Assembly: GCF_011074885.1 (NCBI RefSeq) | Contig: NC_054690.1 | Coordinates: 1,679,001-1,743,000, forward strand | Source: Brettanomyces bruxellensis | Lineage: Eukaryota; Ascomycota; Pichiomycetes; Pichiales; Pichiaceae | Direction: 5' to 3' | DNA: 64,000 nt | Part shown: one piece after another, positions 19,687 through 29,777 of the stretch | Numbering within the stretch: the stretch's first letter is position 1 | How the letters are laid out: every line of letters starts with the position of its first letter | Translations under genes and position numbers: made by a program | Notes under the pieces: generated by a model | What the model saw: the letters and a program-made list of their open reading frames with translations, nothing else | Told to the model about the DNA's origin: nothing | The model's database searches: none

Positions 19687-20320
19687 TGCCTGTTCTTATG
19701 TGCCTCTTTGTTTTTTTCTTTGAAATATCACAGTGCTGGTGAGCATTCAGGTTTGGATCAAAGTGTTTTCAGCACAGAAAAAAAGACCTGTGAGGATAGT
19801 AAGAATGAATGATGTGCTAACTCAGGGTGGACGGGATGGAATCAAATGTACAATAAGGCAGGATTCTTGCTTAGGCTGACAAAATAAATGAGGAAACTGT
19901 CAAATCTAAGAATTTCTTGTCACTAAACCAACTATGTGGAAGCGTAAAAACATTTAGTTTAAGCCGCAGTAGAGTAAATACTTCAACGTAACTGTGTGTT
20001 TACCTGAATTCCTGATTGGGAATTTAGTTGGTTTATTTTTATTTCTATGCATCCTGGCTTCTGGTCTGTATTTTTTTTCAGCCGATTTCTCTCCAAAATT
20101 TTCGGCCTTCAAAATAAATGAATAATGTCCCCCTTCCAAGTGTAAGGTTTTTTTTTATCTACCAAGGCAGATCTTCCCTTCCTTTTTGCACATGCCGCTT
20201 TTTCACCAACCAAGCATAACCATCATACAATATTTGGTAATTTCGCCTGCAATTTTACTCTACACTCCACACAACGTCTGCAGGCATTAAAATCAAAAAA
20301 AGGTCAAGTGAAATGACCGG
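19687..20320. promoter_or_regulatory. Divergent intergenic between the DYRK kinase and the 144-residue gene
   Basis: These 634 bp lie between two divergent start codons and should contain both promoters. I see T/A-rich tracts but no repeat array or RNA gene. An ATG at 20313, out of frame with the downstream gene, begins a 12-codon frame that overlaps its start. Confidence 0.5.
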
Positions 20321-20755
20321 ATGGCAATGTCAGTGCAAAATATCAATATAGTTGAGCCTGCCTCATACACAACACAGGCAAAACTTCTTCTTTGCCAACT
20401 TCTGTATGATGTGGCAAAGTTTACGCCGAAAAAATTCACCGCAGAGAATATCTTAGGGAGTTTCAAGAAGCATCCATTGATAAAAGACCCGGATATGAAG
20501 TTGAATGTAGATCAACTCCTCGAACTAGTGAATAATATGATGCTAGAGAACAAGATGATTCAGCCGGAGAATCTGCCGGGCAGCATAGAGGAGTATAAGA
20601 CAAAAGTGGATATAATAGCGAGTGTGTGCAACATCTATTTCTTTAAGCGAATTGAAGAGATTGAGACTAGGCTTAAGAAGAACAAGGAGGAGTTTAAAGC
20701 TGAGTATGACCACATTAAAAAAAGCCAGGAGGACCAGCACAAAGTGAACACATAG
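20321..20755 (+). CDS. Small helical protein, 144 residues, not recognised
   Basis: I do not recognise this protein. It is predicted to be almost wholly helical. Residues 14-32 are hydrophobic-amphipathic (SYTTQAKLLLCQLLYDVAKF), and the last 40 residues are a charged coiled-coil segment rich in Lys/Glu (RIEEIETRLKKNKEEFKAEY). There is no membrane segment or signal peptide. A second in-frame ATG at 20327 could also be used. Codon use is ordinary and no overlapping frame looks better, so I believe it is a real gene, possibly a small subunit of a larger complex, but that is inference only. Confidence 0.6.
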   Translation: MAMSVQNINIVEPASYTTQAKLLLCQLLYDVAKFTPKKFTAENILGSFKKHPLIKDPDMKLNVDQLLELVNNMMLENKMIQPENLPGSIEEYKTKVDIIASVCNIYFFKRIEEIETRLKKNKEEFKAEYDHIKKSQEDQHKVNT

Positions 20756-21380
20756 AACAAATCTGCAGAAGAGAGTAATTTCAATGATGGAATTCCACGC
20801 ATCTCAATAGATGGCTATTGAGGTATTGCTGAGTCACAATTCATGGCCACGTCCTTGCACCAAGATACAAGATACTCCCATATGAATCCAAGGCCGCATA
20901 TTTCAGTGAAAATACGTTGTTTGAGCTGTGAGGGAGCATGCACAATGTATATTTAGTTATGCCATTTGGGATGTATGCGGTCGAATAAACGGAATTAGTG
21001 CACTTTGAGAAAGTCTTACTTCATGAAGCCATGAGTGACTTGACGATGAGGAGGGAGCGGAAAGACAAAAAAAAAAAAAGCCGGGAAAAAAGTAAGAAGA
21101 AGGAAATTTGGGGTGAGCTAGAAAGAAGGAAAGTGCTCACTCTAATAGTAGTATATTATATAAGCACATTTATAGAGGTCTGTACAAATATTGCAATTTA
21201 TTAAACGACAAAGATAAAATCAGAGCTTCGAGGGGAACGTTTCAGAGAAATCAACTTAGTGCATATATATATATTAGACAAACGTTCCTTCTATCCCCAA
21301 GCCTTTTACAATAAGAATAAAGAAGTGCAAGTGGATCAAGATCCTGGAAAATACATCCTGGAAAATACAAAAATATATCG
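20756..21380. promoter_or_regulatory. Intergenic upstream of the IBD2-like gene
   Basis: These 625 bp lie between tandem plus-strand genes. There is an A tract (21068-21079), a TATTATATAA stretch near 21155 and a (TA)n stretch near 21265-21275 that could serve as TATA elements for the downstream gene. No gene or RNA was recognised. Confidence 0.5.
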
Positions 21381-23150
21381 ATGACTACGATGCAGGATAG
21401 TCATGTGCAGTTGAAAAAGCTCCAGGAATTCCTTTCATCAAAAGAGCTCAGCAATGCCGAACATATGACACTCAAACAGAAGCTGGTGTACATTCTGTCA
21501 TCCAAGAATTTCATGGAAGAGATTGCAAAAAGCTTACTTACTGAGGCGGATGGCACACAAGAAGACAAAGATGGAAATCCCGTGAAAGGGCCGACATTGA
21601 ATCGTGAAATGCTACTGCTGCTTCCGCCCAAAGATCGTGCGGAAGTGCAAAAGAAGTTGGATATGTATGCGAACATATTGAAAGAGACGATGGATGCATT
21701 AAACGAGGAAAATGGCAAGACTCAGGAGGAGGATGCAAAGAAGCAGGCTTTAATTATCAAACAGCAGCATTTTCTGGCATACTATCAGCACGTATTTGAC
21801 GAAATGATGAGCAGGTATCAGGAAGGTGGATATGACTCGGAGAAAAAGCTCCAGGAGCGCGATTCGAACCCGGGTAGCGCCAATAGCAGAAATGTTAGTC
21901 GAATAACGGCAGTTATGGATGAGGACGACGACGAAGATGAAGATGAAGAAATAGAGGACATGGATATGGATGAGACGATTCACAGTGCTCCGAACAACAC
22001 GGAAATAGGCGATATCAGTGAGGAAGTGGCCCGGGCCACGGATGATTACATAGAGCAGATGATGAAGTTTCTGAAGCAAAGCAAGAAATTCGACAGTTAT
22101 ATGGATGGAACAGCTTTTAAAACAAGCACTCCGGAAAGACAGAGCGGGTTGCAAGTGATTGAGGATGATGGCAGTGATGATGATGATGATGAGGTTAATG
22201 GAGAAAACGAGGGAAAGAACGAGGGACAGTGTGAAGATGGGAAAGAAGAGCTGGATGTGGATAATGTAGACGTTGATATTGGCATAGATGATGAAGATGG
22301 GCAGCAGGGTGGTCTTCCATCTTGTAAAGTGACCTTGGAATACGACAAGAACGGTGAATTAGTGAGCACGGGCTCGGGACCCGGGGAAGTGCTCAAAAGA
22401 AAGCTTAATAGGGAGATAATCAAGGCGTTGGAGTCGTTCAAGATGGATTATTCGATGGAAGATGACATAGCAGATGCAATTGTGGACTCGTTTAGGAAGA
22501 ACCACGGCTTTTTGAAGAACATGAACTCTGCAGCTTTGCAAGCTATGAGTGATGAGCGGGAGGAGAAGCCACAAACTCCAAAGGAGGAGAGTTTGAAGCA
22601 AGATAAGGAGAAAAGCGAGCAGCCGAGTGTAAAGAGCGTAAAAAAACGGCAGACTGAGGTGAGTCAGGCTGCCAAAGCAGAGAACAACCATGAAAAATCG
22701 CAGAAAAGCGATATGAACGGGAATGTGAATGCAGCAAAGAGCGAAAATAAGGACAGGAGCAAAAGCGTGGCCCAGAAAAGCGGGAAGTCCGGGAAGAGCA
22801 GAAAGAAGAAGAGGAAGAAGAAGAAGAACAAGGCAAAGAAAGAAAATCACACCAACGATAAGCAGCACGAGATTGCAGACCCGAACTCAACATGGATATG
22901 CGAGTTCTGCGAGTATGAAAAGGTGTTTGGTGAAAAGCCGTATGAACTGATGAATTGGTTTGACAAGAAATTGGAGGCTTTGGACAATTCACAAAGTTAC
23001 AGAAGAAGAAAGCTCCGAAAGGCTAAAAGTAGAAGAGCCAGCGAGAGAAATGGCTCCGTTTCCAGAAACTCTTCTCGAGGAAGCTCATCACCGCCACCAC
23101 CGCCACCAGGATCGCCGCCAAAGGATAGGCTACCGGTTGGTGGGGAATGA
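21381..23150 (+). CDS. IBD2: IBD2-like acidic protein with C-terminal CxxC motif
   Basis: The 589-residue protein has a helical N-terminal third, long Asp/Glu runs (about residues 180-205 and 260-300), a Lys-rich middle (about 460-490, KKKRKKKKNK) and a conserved C-terminal motif, WICEFCEYEKVFGEKPYELM, followed by a basic tail ending in a proline run. This motif matches the C-terminus of yeast Ibd2, reported to act in the spindle-position/mitotic exit checkpoint upstream of Bub2-Bfa1, and is shared with related fungal proteins such as Nst1. The protein is longer than S. cerevisiae Ibd2 (351 residues), and the match is confined to the last 60 residues. Nst1 is the alternative. Confidence 0.55.
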   Translation: MTTMQDSHVQLKKLQEFLSSKELSNAEHMTLKQKLVYILSSKNFMEEIAKSLLTEADGTQEDKDGNPVKGPTLNREMLLLLPPKDRAEVQKKLDMYANILKETMDALNEENGKTQEEDAKKQALIIKQQHFLAYYQHVFDEMMSRYQEGGYDSEKKLQERDSNPGSANSRNVSRITAVMDEDDDEDEDEEIEDMDMDETIHSAPNNTEIGDISEEVARATDDYIEQMMKFLKQSKKFDSYMDGTAFKTSTPERQSGLQVIEDDGSDDDDDEVNGENEGKNEGQCEDGKEELDVDNVDVDIGIDDEDGQQGGLPSCKVTLEYDKNGELVSTGSGPGEVLKRKLNREIIKALESFKMDYSMEDDIADAIVDSFRKNHGFLKNMNSAALQAMSDEREEKPQTPKEESLKQDKEKSEQPSVKSVKKRQTEVSQAAKAENNHEKSQKSDMNGNVNAAKSENKDRSKSVAQKSGKSGKSRKKKRKKKKNKAKKENHTNDKQHEIADPNSTWICEFCEYEKVFGEKPYELMNWFDKKLEALDNSQSYRRRKLRKAKSRRASERNGSVSRNSSRGSSSPPPPPPGSPPKDRLPVGGE

Positions 23151-23676
23151 GGAGGTGCGATATATAGATACATACGAAATACAAGCTATAATTAGGGCTT
23201 TGGTAGTGATTAGTGCAGTAGAAATGATAATGCTTATGCTTAGGTAGATTATGTGGGCTGGCGATGCAGCTGTCTGATAATAGTAATGGTGGCTTTTGGA
23301 GAATGTAGTATTTAGAGTGTAGCATTTTTGGGAATAACAGTGTAGCATTTTGGACATTGTTAGTATTGCAATATGATGTATTAGTGCATACGGTGGATTG
23401 TATTGTATTAATATCTTTGGGGTGTATTAGGGCACTGCATTGTATTAATATATCAATGCTGTATTAGCGTACTGAATTAGTGCATACAGTATAATGTAAA
23501 GTATTAATATATTAGCATGCATTGGTAGAAAGGTGTATTAGTACCCAGTTTTGTTTATTAACGTACACATACTACAAAGAATGTGTTAATTTATTATCAT
23601 TAGTGTATATTATATTAATGTAAAGATTAAAATGATGCTATTAAACATGAAGTTGACGTTATCCATGAATCCCTCC
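23151..23676. other. Convergent intergenic with decayed TATTAGTG-type repeats
   Basis: These 526 bp between the stop codons of the IBD2-like gene and BOR1 are AT-rich and built of irregular repeats of words such as GTGTAGCATTTT, GTATTAGTGCATA and TTGTATTAATAT (about 23290-23620). Spacing varies, so this looks like an old, diverged minisatellite. Both 3' UTRs must lie in it. Confidence 0.65.
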
Positions 23677-25443
23677 CTATGCCTGATGTTCATCATGGAC
23701 CTTTTCCGGCAATCTCAAACTCTTCAAAATAAGCTCGTCTGCAGCAGGTGCATCCAACAAATCAAGCTGATCCTTGGGGAAAATCCGAGGAAACACCATC
23801 GCAACAAACATGAAGAAAATCAAGACACCAGGAAACCCAATGGCTCCTTTAGTACAGGTTATGCCAAACTCGCATGCAAATGCAATTAGCTCAAATATGA
23901 GATATAGAATAAACCAGCGGCGTTCCACTTTGTAGAAATTCGGGCTGAAGTCGGTCGAATATAGAGAGGCAGGGTCGGTGAAAAGGAAACGCAACCTTTG
24001 AGTCACATCCAAGCCATCTATGGCAGTAATGGACATGATCCAAAACAAGCCGGCTAGTGCAGCTTGCGGAATAAGCCCGAGAACTTTTAAAAATGGTTTG
24101 GTCATCATGCAAAGCGTAAGAACACCTTGCAAGAAATTTGTGAGACGCTGTTCCACAACCCTCGCAATAACATCCTTGCCCGTATTATAGTCATGCCTGA
24201 TAACGCATAGGGAGTCTGTGTGCAAGGGTGCCTGCGGGATGAGACCATTTGGAGCAGGAATGCCAAGCAAACCAGCAATCCCAGTCGTAATACCCAACAA
24301 AAAGAAGTCATAGTGGAAGGAAGATGGCTTTTTCAATGGGTATTTGGAGGATTGGCATATCAATGACGAGATGTTGTGGTCATAATAGAATAATGCAGTC
24401 ATTAGGATGCCAAAAGGTAGAGCCAAAAAAACATCACCCACCGAAATACCTTCCCAGAAGTGAATAAGCCAGTTTTGAGGATGTTCTGCCGAAGTTGGCC
24501 TAAAAGAGACTCCAACCGGTAGCTTGGCAAAGTCAACTTTCGAAAGCTCGCCCCCATAATGGATAAAGCCCGTAAAGAAGACAACGCACAAAGGAGTGCC
24601 GTAATCTCTAAATATTGCACGGATTTTCGGCCGAAGATACACAGTCTTATCGCCGAAAAAGTGTGCAGCACATCCAAAAAGACCCATGAGTAGGGCAAGG
24701 ACGATTGAGGCAAACCCACTCGTAGAACCCCGGAGTTTAAACTGGTGGTCCAAGATCTGTATTCCCTTCTGAATATACACGATATTGATGAAAAAACCGA
24801 ACACATCGCATGAAAACTTCGTGATGTAGCGCATGAAGTTGACAACATTGGTAAACGCTATTATGAAGTGCAGCAACATGCTCCATAGGCAAATCCAGCA
24901 CATAAATGGAAGATATGGGATGCCTTTTGGAACAATTAACTCGTAAACAGTATAGTTGAAGATCGAGATCGGACCTGTAACTCCAACAATGCAGAGTGGA
25001 GCACCCGCAAATGCACCAAACACTATTCCCCCCATCGCAGAAGCCATCAACACTTCATTAACACCGTATGTGTTGTCTGTGTGGTCAAACATATCTTGTG
25101 CAAAAGCTATTGCAGGCAACAAGTTTGTAAAAAAGATGAAGATCGTCGATGGAATCGTCCTGTAGGTAAGACCATCCCTGATATCGGATATATAGTATGG
25201 AATTAGCCGCCTTCGTATGTCAATATACATTCCTCTTCCTAGAAATCTGACTTTTAGCTTATCCAGCAGCATGTTCAATTTATGCGGCCTTTTATGCGGA
25301 TTCTTGCTCTCATCATGGTTCCTCTCTTCATTAAAACTCCCATCTTCATCATCCGTCAAGGATTCATTCAATTCTACTCCTAAACTATGAAGCGAAGTCC
25401 CCTCCTGCGAAATCTCTTTAACTAATGGCTTTTTTTTCAACAT
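23677..25443 (-). CDS. BOR1: Boron / anion transporter Bor1 (SLC4 family)
   Basis: The 588-residue protein starts with an ATG at 25443. After a charged 70-residue N-terminus come about 12-13 membrane segments typical of the SLC4 bicarbonate-transporter fold. Conserved signatures include RLIPYYISDIRDGLTYRTI, FGAFAGAPLCIVGVTGPISI, PASLYS and the GIPAPNGLIPQAPLHTDSL loop. Yeast Bor1 exports borate at the plasma membrane and affects vacuolar protein sorting. The length matches S. cerevisiae Bor1 (576). It is divergent from MRM1 across a 600-bp spacer. Confidence 0.92.
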   Translation of the reverse strand: MLKKKPLVKEISQEGTSLHSLGVELNESLTDDEDGSFNEERNHDESKNPHKRPHKLNMLLDKLKVRFLGRGMYIDIRRRLIPYYISDIRDGLTYRTIPSTIFIFFTNLLPAIAFAQDMFDHTDNTYGVNEVLMASAMGGIVFGAFAGAPLCIVGVTGPISIFNYTVYELIVPKGIPYLPFMCWICLWSMLLHFIIAFTNVVNFMRYITKFSCDVFGFFINIVYIQKGIQILDHQFKLRGSTSGFASIVLALLMGLFGCAAHFFGDKTVYLRPKIRAIFRDYGTPLCVVFFTGFIHYGGELSKVDFAKLPVGVSFRPTSAEHPQNWLIHFWEGISVGDVFLALPFGILMTALFYYDHNISSLICQSSKYPLKKPSSFHYDFFLLGITTGIAGLLGIPAPNGLIPQAPLHTDSLCVIRHDYNTGKDVIARVVEQRLTNFLQGVLTLCMMTKPFLKVLGLIPQAALAGLFWIMSITAIDGLDVTQRLRFLFTDPASLYSTDFSPNFYKVERRWFILYLIFELIAFACEFGITCTKGAIGFPGVLIFFMFVAMVFPRIFPKDQLDLLDAPAADELILKSLRLPEKVHDEHQA

Positions 25444-26044
25444 GGATTCTTAGTTTCAAGCGCTTATTCCAAATATAAGACCATAGCCTGGTCGTCTGCT
25501 TTAAATATCGATTAGCTCATTCAAGCTGACACTGTACAAGACTATAAGGGATACAAATTACTAGATTTTGCCCTTCTGTATTGTTTATAAACCATGAACA
25601 TCTGATTTGTCGGTGAAATGAAGAGGGTCCGAAAGTAATTTTGCAATTGCTGGTGTACGGATGTTTAATTGCAGTGGATGTTCAGGCCATGGGACACACA
25701 CTAACAAAAGGCCGAATATTGAAAATGATTGGCAGGTGGAATACGGTGATTTAGGTTGTTTGATGTGCTTGTAATTGAAAGTATTATTAAAAATATAATT
25801 GAAAATATGACACCGAATATAAACGTTATCAAGCGTAATAAACGTAGTACAGTAATTACACTACCTTAAGTGCTTTTGCGCATTACGTAATCTTGAAGAT
25901 CTCTGGATTTTCCAGTTCTTGCAGACTTTTCTTCATGAGACACTTACTATCTGATTCTATTTATTGAGCACATAGTGTCACTCAAAAAGATATTCGAGGT
26001 GTAGATTGGACAATTATACGATCTGTAAAGTGGAAATTTCCGTG
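25444..26044. promoter_or_regulatory. Divergent promoter region BOR1 / MRM1
   Basis: These 601 bp separate two divergent start codons and should hold both promoters. The sequence is AT-rich without a tandem array. I see no RNA gene. Confidence 0.55.
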
Positions 26045-27247
26045 ATGGTGAAATTAAACCCAGGCGTGAAACAATGTGTGCGTTTCATTCATGAAAGTAC
26101 AAAAAAACTGGAAGGAGACATTGGAAGTGGACCTAAGGCACCCTTTAAAACACCATACACAGGAAGTGACAGAACGGTTACCTTTGAGAAGAACATGCCA
26201 TTCAATAGGAGGGTGAAGGCGTGGGAGAGGGATAATATGGACAAAGACGAGTGGTTCACGAAAAAGTATGCGTGGAAACACTCACTTCAGAAGAAAGCGT
26301 TCAAGGAGAAAGGGTACAGAAGGAGAAGTAAAGGCGATGATAAGAGACACTATAAGGAGCAGAACGTGATGCAGTCTGTGTCCCAGCTCAAGCTGAATCC
26401 ATTGGTTGACTATTTGTACGGGACGAATCCTGTTTTGGCCGCACTTCGGTCCTCCAAGCGTACAGACTTCGGGAAACTTCATTTACACAATCCGAAGAAA
26501 ACACAGAAAGACGAAAGCATTATAGCTCTCGCAAACAGTCGAGGAATCAACATTATAGACACGACAAAGCAGGATCTCAACAGGATGACGGATAACGGTG
26601 TGCACAATGGTATAGTGCTTGAAACACGGCCGTTGGACATTTGCGAGCTGAAAAATTTAGGCAAGCCGTCAAAAGAGCAAATCAACATTGGCAAGACGGG
26701 CCTGGAGGGCGAAAACACACTGGAATTGGAACGGGACACGGACACCAGCAGATTCCCTGTTGGGATTTACCTGGATGAAATATCGGATCCGCATAATGTA
26801 GGTGCAATCATCCGTTCTGCGTATTTTCTCGGTGTGGACTTCATAGTTCTCTCAAGCAGAAACTGTGCAAGCTTGACCCCTCTTGTGTCAAAGGCCTCGT
26901 CGGGCGCGATGGAGTTTATTCCGATTTTCTACGCGTTGAAACCTTTGTCATTCTTTGAGGAATCGGCTGCCAATGGATGGTCAATCGTGTCCACCCTTGC
27001 ACCGCAGCAAATTGCGAGGTATTCGAACAAAGCCGTGGACCGCAAGCAGCTCCACGAACTGGTTCAGGAATCTCCAGTTTTGCTCGTTGTTGGTTCTGAG
27101 GGAGATGGAATCCGCACGAATCTAGTTTCAAGATCAACACATGTCGTCGGTATCAATCCGGCAAGAGCAGCTTTAGACAATTCTGTTGATTCTTTAAACG
27201 TGAGTGTCGCAACTGCACTCTTGATATCGCAATTGGTTGATGAGTGA
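26045..27247 (+). CDS. MRM1: Mitochondrial large-subunit rRNA 2'-O-ribose methyltransferase Mrm1
   Basis: The ATG at 26045 gives 400 residues whose N-terminus (MVKLNPGVKQCVRFIHESTK) looks like a mitochondrial presequence; the frame upstream lacks an ATG. The N-terminal substrate-binding domain (YGTNPVLAALRSSKR) is followed by the SpoU/TrmH SPOUT domain with all three motifs: motif 1 DEISDPHNVGAIIRSAYFLG, motif 2 LLVVGSEGDGI, motif 3 SLNVSVATALLI. Mrm1 methylates a ribose in the peptidyl-transferase loop of mitochondrial 21S rRNA using S-adenosylmethionine. Length and layout agree with S. cerevisiae Mrm1 (412). Confidence 0.92.
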   Translation: MVKLNPGVKQCVRFIHESTKKLEGDIGSGPKAPFKTPYTGSDRTVTFEKNMPFNRRVKAWERDNMDKDEWFTKKYAWKHSLQKKAFKEKGYRRRSKGDDKRHYKEQNVMQSVSQLKLNPLVDYLYGTNPVLAALRSSKRTDFGKLHLHNPKKTQKDESIIALANSRGINIIDTTKQDLNRMTDNGVHNGIVLETRPLDICELKNLGKPSKEQINIGKTGLEGENTLELERDTDTSRFPVGIYLDEISDPHNVGAIIRSAYFLGVDFIVLSSRNCASLTPLVSKASSGAMEFIPIFYALKPLSFFEESAANGWSIVSTLAPQQIARYSNKAVDRKQLHELVQESPVLLVVGSEGDGIRTNLVSRSTHVVGINPARAALDNSVDSLNVSVATALLISQLVDE

Positions 27248-27357
27248 GGCTTGAAAAGGTATGCACGCACTACTTGTGTGCATTCTACACCAGCAAATCA
27301 TATACAGAAGCGAGTCTTCATTCGGCTTTTCTATGTACATGTATATACTAATATGAA

Positions 27358-28458
27358 TCATTTGTTATCGACGGTCTCTAGCAACCCCAACAACGAGTTG
27401 AGCACAGAGGTCTCCTTGTCGTTTCCGGCAATTGATGATCTTGGCGATATCGAGTTCTTGATCGAGGACAAACTCGTTCTGTTGTTGCCTCCGTACCTCT
27501 TATTGGATCTCACAGGGTCCACGTGAAGTTCCAATTTCTTGTTCATTGGATTGATGTAGGCATGCTTTGGTACCAAGGGGATCTTGAGCTCCCTGCTGAA
27601 CTTATCAGATCCAACGATGGGCTTCGACAGCTCTGAAATCTTGCTGAGGTATTTCACCTGAGACTGTGAGGCGGATGAATGACCAACAAATCCACCAAGT
27701 CCGAAATGGTAACCTGTCATTTTGGACTGGAGCAACCTACCTGGGAAAACTTTGACACTCTCTGCACCATTGGGCGTCTGGTAAAGCCTGCCCTTTAACT
27801 TGTAAGATAGCCCTGCTGTGCCTGAAAGCTGGCTTTTGTACGAGGATGGCAGATGCATCTTAGAAGTAGAATCGCGAGTATTTTCGACAACGAACTCCGA
27901 TATCTCATCCGAGAGATCCGGCTTCTCCAAGCTTTCTGGGTGCTTCTGAGCCAACCACCTGCTAAAAGGCTTACGAAGCTTCTCTAGGCTTGGTTTCACC
28001 TCCTTCTTGAATTTCTTCGAGTTCAGTGATTGCTTGTTTATATGCAAGGCCATTGAAATGGGCTTCTTGCTCTCATCGGCATCCACACTTGCCCCGGGGA
28101 AAAGCGGGCTGCTGACACCGTTATTCTCTAATCCTTTCACCTCTACTGGAATGTCCATCTCCTGAAACCGCAGCTTTTTCCAATAAAAGCCGTTTAGCGT
28201 ATTAAAGTCCGGGAGTCCATACTTGTTGTCAATATCGTTTATAATAATCCTGCGGCTCTTGAGTTTCTTCGGAAGCCGCACCTTCAAACCAAAGTCTCTT
28301 CTTGAAAATGATGATGGTAACGCCTCAATGATTTGGTGTGTTGGATATGCTTTCTGGAAATCCACATCCTTATTTCCCAGATGCTTTGGCAGTTGTGCAA
28401 TTTTGCTGTTTTTGAAGAGAGTCGCAAACTTTTCTGCCACTCCGATTGTTTTAGACAT
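27358..28458 (-). CDS. MRP51: Mitochondrial small-subunit ribosomal protein Mrp51
   Basis: The 366-residue protein starts with MSKTIGVAEKFATLFKNSKI followed by AQLP and THQIIEALPSSFSRRDFGLK, then KSRRIIINDID, the conserved N-terminal block of fungal Mrp51. Mrp51 is a mitoribosomal small-subunit protein, genetically linked to 5'-UTR recognition of mitochondrial mRNAs. It is basic and the N-terminus could be a targeting sequence. It converges on MRM1 with only 110 bp between stop codons, so two mitochondrial-translation genes lie side by side. Confidence 0.8.
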   Translation of the reverse strand: MSKTIGVAEKFATLFKNSKIAQLPKHLGNKDVDFQKAYPTHQIIEALPSSFSRRDFGLKVRLPKKLKSRRIIINDIDNKYGLPDFNTLNGFYWKKLRFQEMDIPVEVKGLENNGVSSPLFPGASVDADESKKPISMALHINKQSLNSKKFKKEVKPSLEKLRKPFSRWLAQKHPESLEKPDLSDEISEFVVENTRDSTSKMHLPSSYKSQLSGTAGLSYKLKGRLYQTPNGAESVKVFPGRLLQSKMTGYHFGLGGFVGHSSASQSQVKYLSKISELSKPIVGSDKFSRELKIPLVPKHAYINPMNKKLELHVDPVRSNKRYGGNNRTSLSSIKNSISPRSSIAGNDKETSVLNSLLGLLETVDNK

Positions 28459-29777
28459 CTCTTGTGTGGAGAGGGAAGAATATGGATGGGAGGAATGTGG
28501 AATGAGGAGAACGTGGAATGTTTGTAATTTGATAGAAACATGTTTGTCTCTTTCTTAAGACTTATTCAACTAGTTTTTTTTTTACCATTTCTCAAAATTT
28601 ATTTATTCAACATTATCTTTTTTTTTTTTTTTTTGTGCACACTGGAATTTATGAGTATGTCGCATATTATCGTTCATACTATCGTTCATATTATCGCCCC
28701 TCAATCTTTCCCGTTAGAGGGGTCGTTGCATACCTTTTTTTTATTTTTTTTTTTGGAAAATCATCCCATCCTGCTCCTCCACCGCGTCTGTGCTCTATTC
28801 GGCAACACCCAACGGAAAATTCCAAAAGTTTGTAGAAATTCCAGATTTGAAACGTTTATCTTCTTTTTAAACGTTGGAGATAAAGATAGTAACAACGGGC
28901 CGAATTTGTTCGCTGGTGACATCGACAGACTTTTACAGGGTTGTCATTTACACACTACCAGGAATATCTCCGATCTTTTCTTTGCCAGGCATTCGTTATC
29001 ATTCCAGGCAGGAAAATATACACCTTGAGAATACACCTTGAGATTGTGTGTGCTTTAATCTATAGACCAGGGGCAGGCACTTTCCGATATACTTTCATTG
29101 ATACACATTGAGTGAGTTTGACTTTAGGCATCAGGTAGTATTACTTGCTTTTAGATTAGAAGCTATCTGGCTTTTGCTTGAATTTGGTTCAGCTTAGATT
29201 AGCTGAGATTAGTGTTTCACATCGGCCAAGCATTATTATACAAAGTATTGAACAGGGAGGTATACATAGGATATTAGGACATATTAGGAGGTGTTAACAA
29301 ACATCAAGAGGATAGACTGTATCAGGTATCATACCTAGACACGAATATACCATTGAAAGAAAAATTGTGCAATAGGTGATCAGAGAATATTGCATATTGT
29401 ATTAGGTGACGTCCGAATATTACATATTAGGTGGAATATCAGAGGATATCACATATATAGGTGAGACTAGACATATCATAGGGTATTATCTGAAGCATCA
29501 TAGGGTGTTAATCATAGAGTATTAATCATAGGATATTAATCATAGAGTGTTAATCATAGGATATTAATCATAGGATATTTATCATAGGATATTAATCATA
29601 GGATATTTATCATAGAGTGTTAATCATAGGATATTTATCATAGAGTGTTAATCATAGGATATTTATCATTGGGTATTAGACACAGGATATTTATCATAGG
29701 CTATTTATCATAGGCTATTAAACACAGGATATCGAGCACTATAGAATATCAATCAACACTAAGAATATAAACTATCA
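28459..29777. promoter_or_regulatory. Long divergent intergenic MRP51 / KIC1
   Basis: These 1,319 bp between divergent start codons contain T tracts (28569-28581, 28618-28636, 28736-28756), unremarkable sequence to 29040, then increasingly regular AT-rich repeats of ATTAGG/ATCATAGG words from about 29260, ending in the 14-bp array. Both promoters are inside. No gene was recognised. Confidence 0.6.
29508..29731. repeat. 14-bp x 16 minisatellite immediately upstream of KIC1
   Basis: Sixteen gapless 14-bp units occupy exactly 224 bp. Two main variants, TTAATCATAGGATA and TTTATCATAGAGTG, alternate in the middle of the array; units 12-16 are more diverged (GGCTA, ACACAGGATA). The array ends 46 bp before the start codon of the kinase gene, so it must lie in its 5' UTR and/or core promoter. 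Confidence 0.95.

Noticed and set aside
21857..21882. Sequence resembling a tRNA T-arm (GATTCGAACCCGGG)
   Set aside because: It lies inside the conserved reading frame of the IBD2-like gene and no acceptor stem or D-arm could be found around it. Similar GGTTCGAA words at 3861 and GTTCGAGCCCC at 7431 are also coding coincidences.
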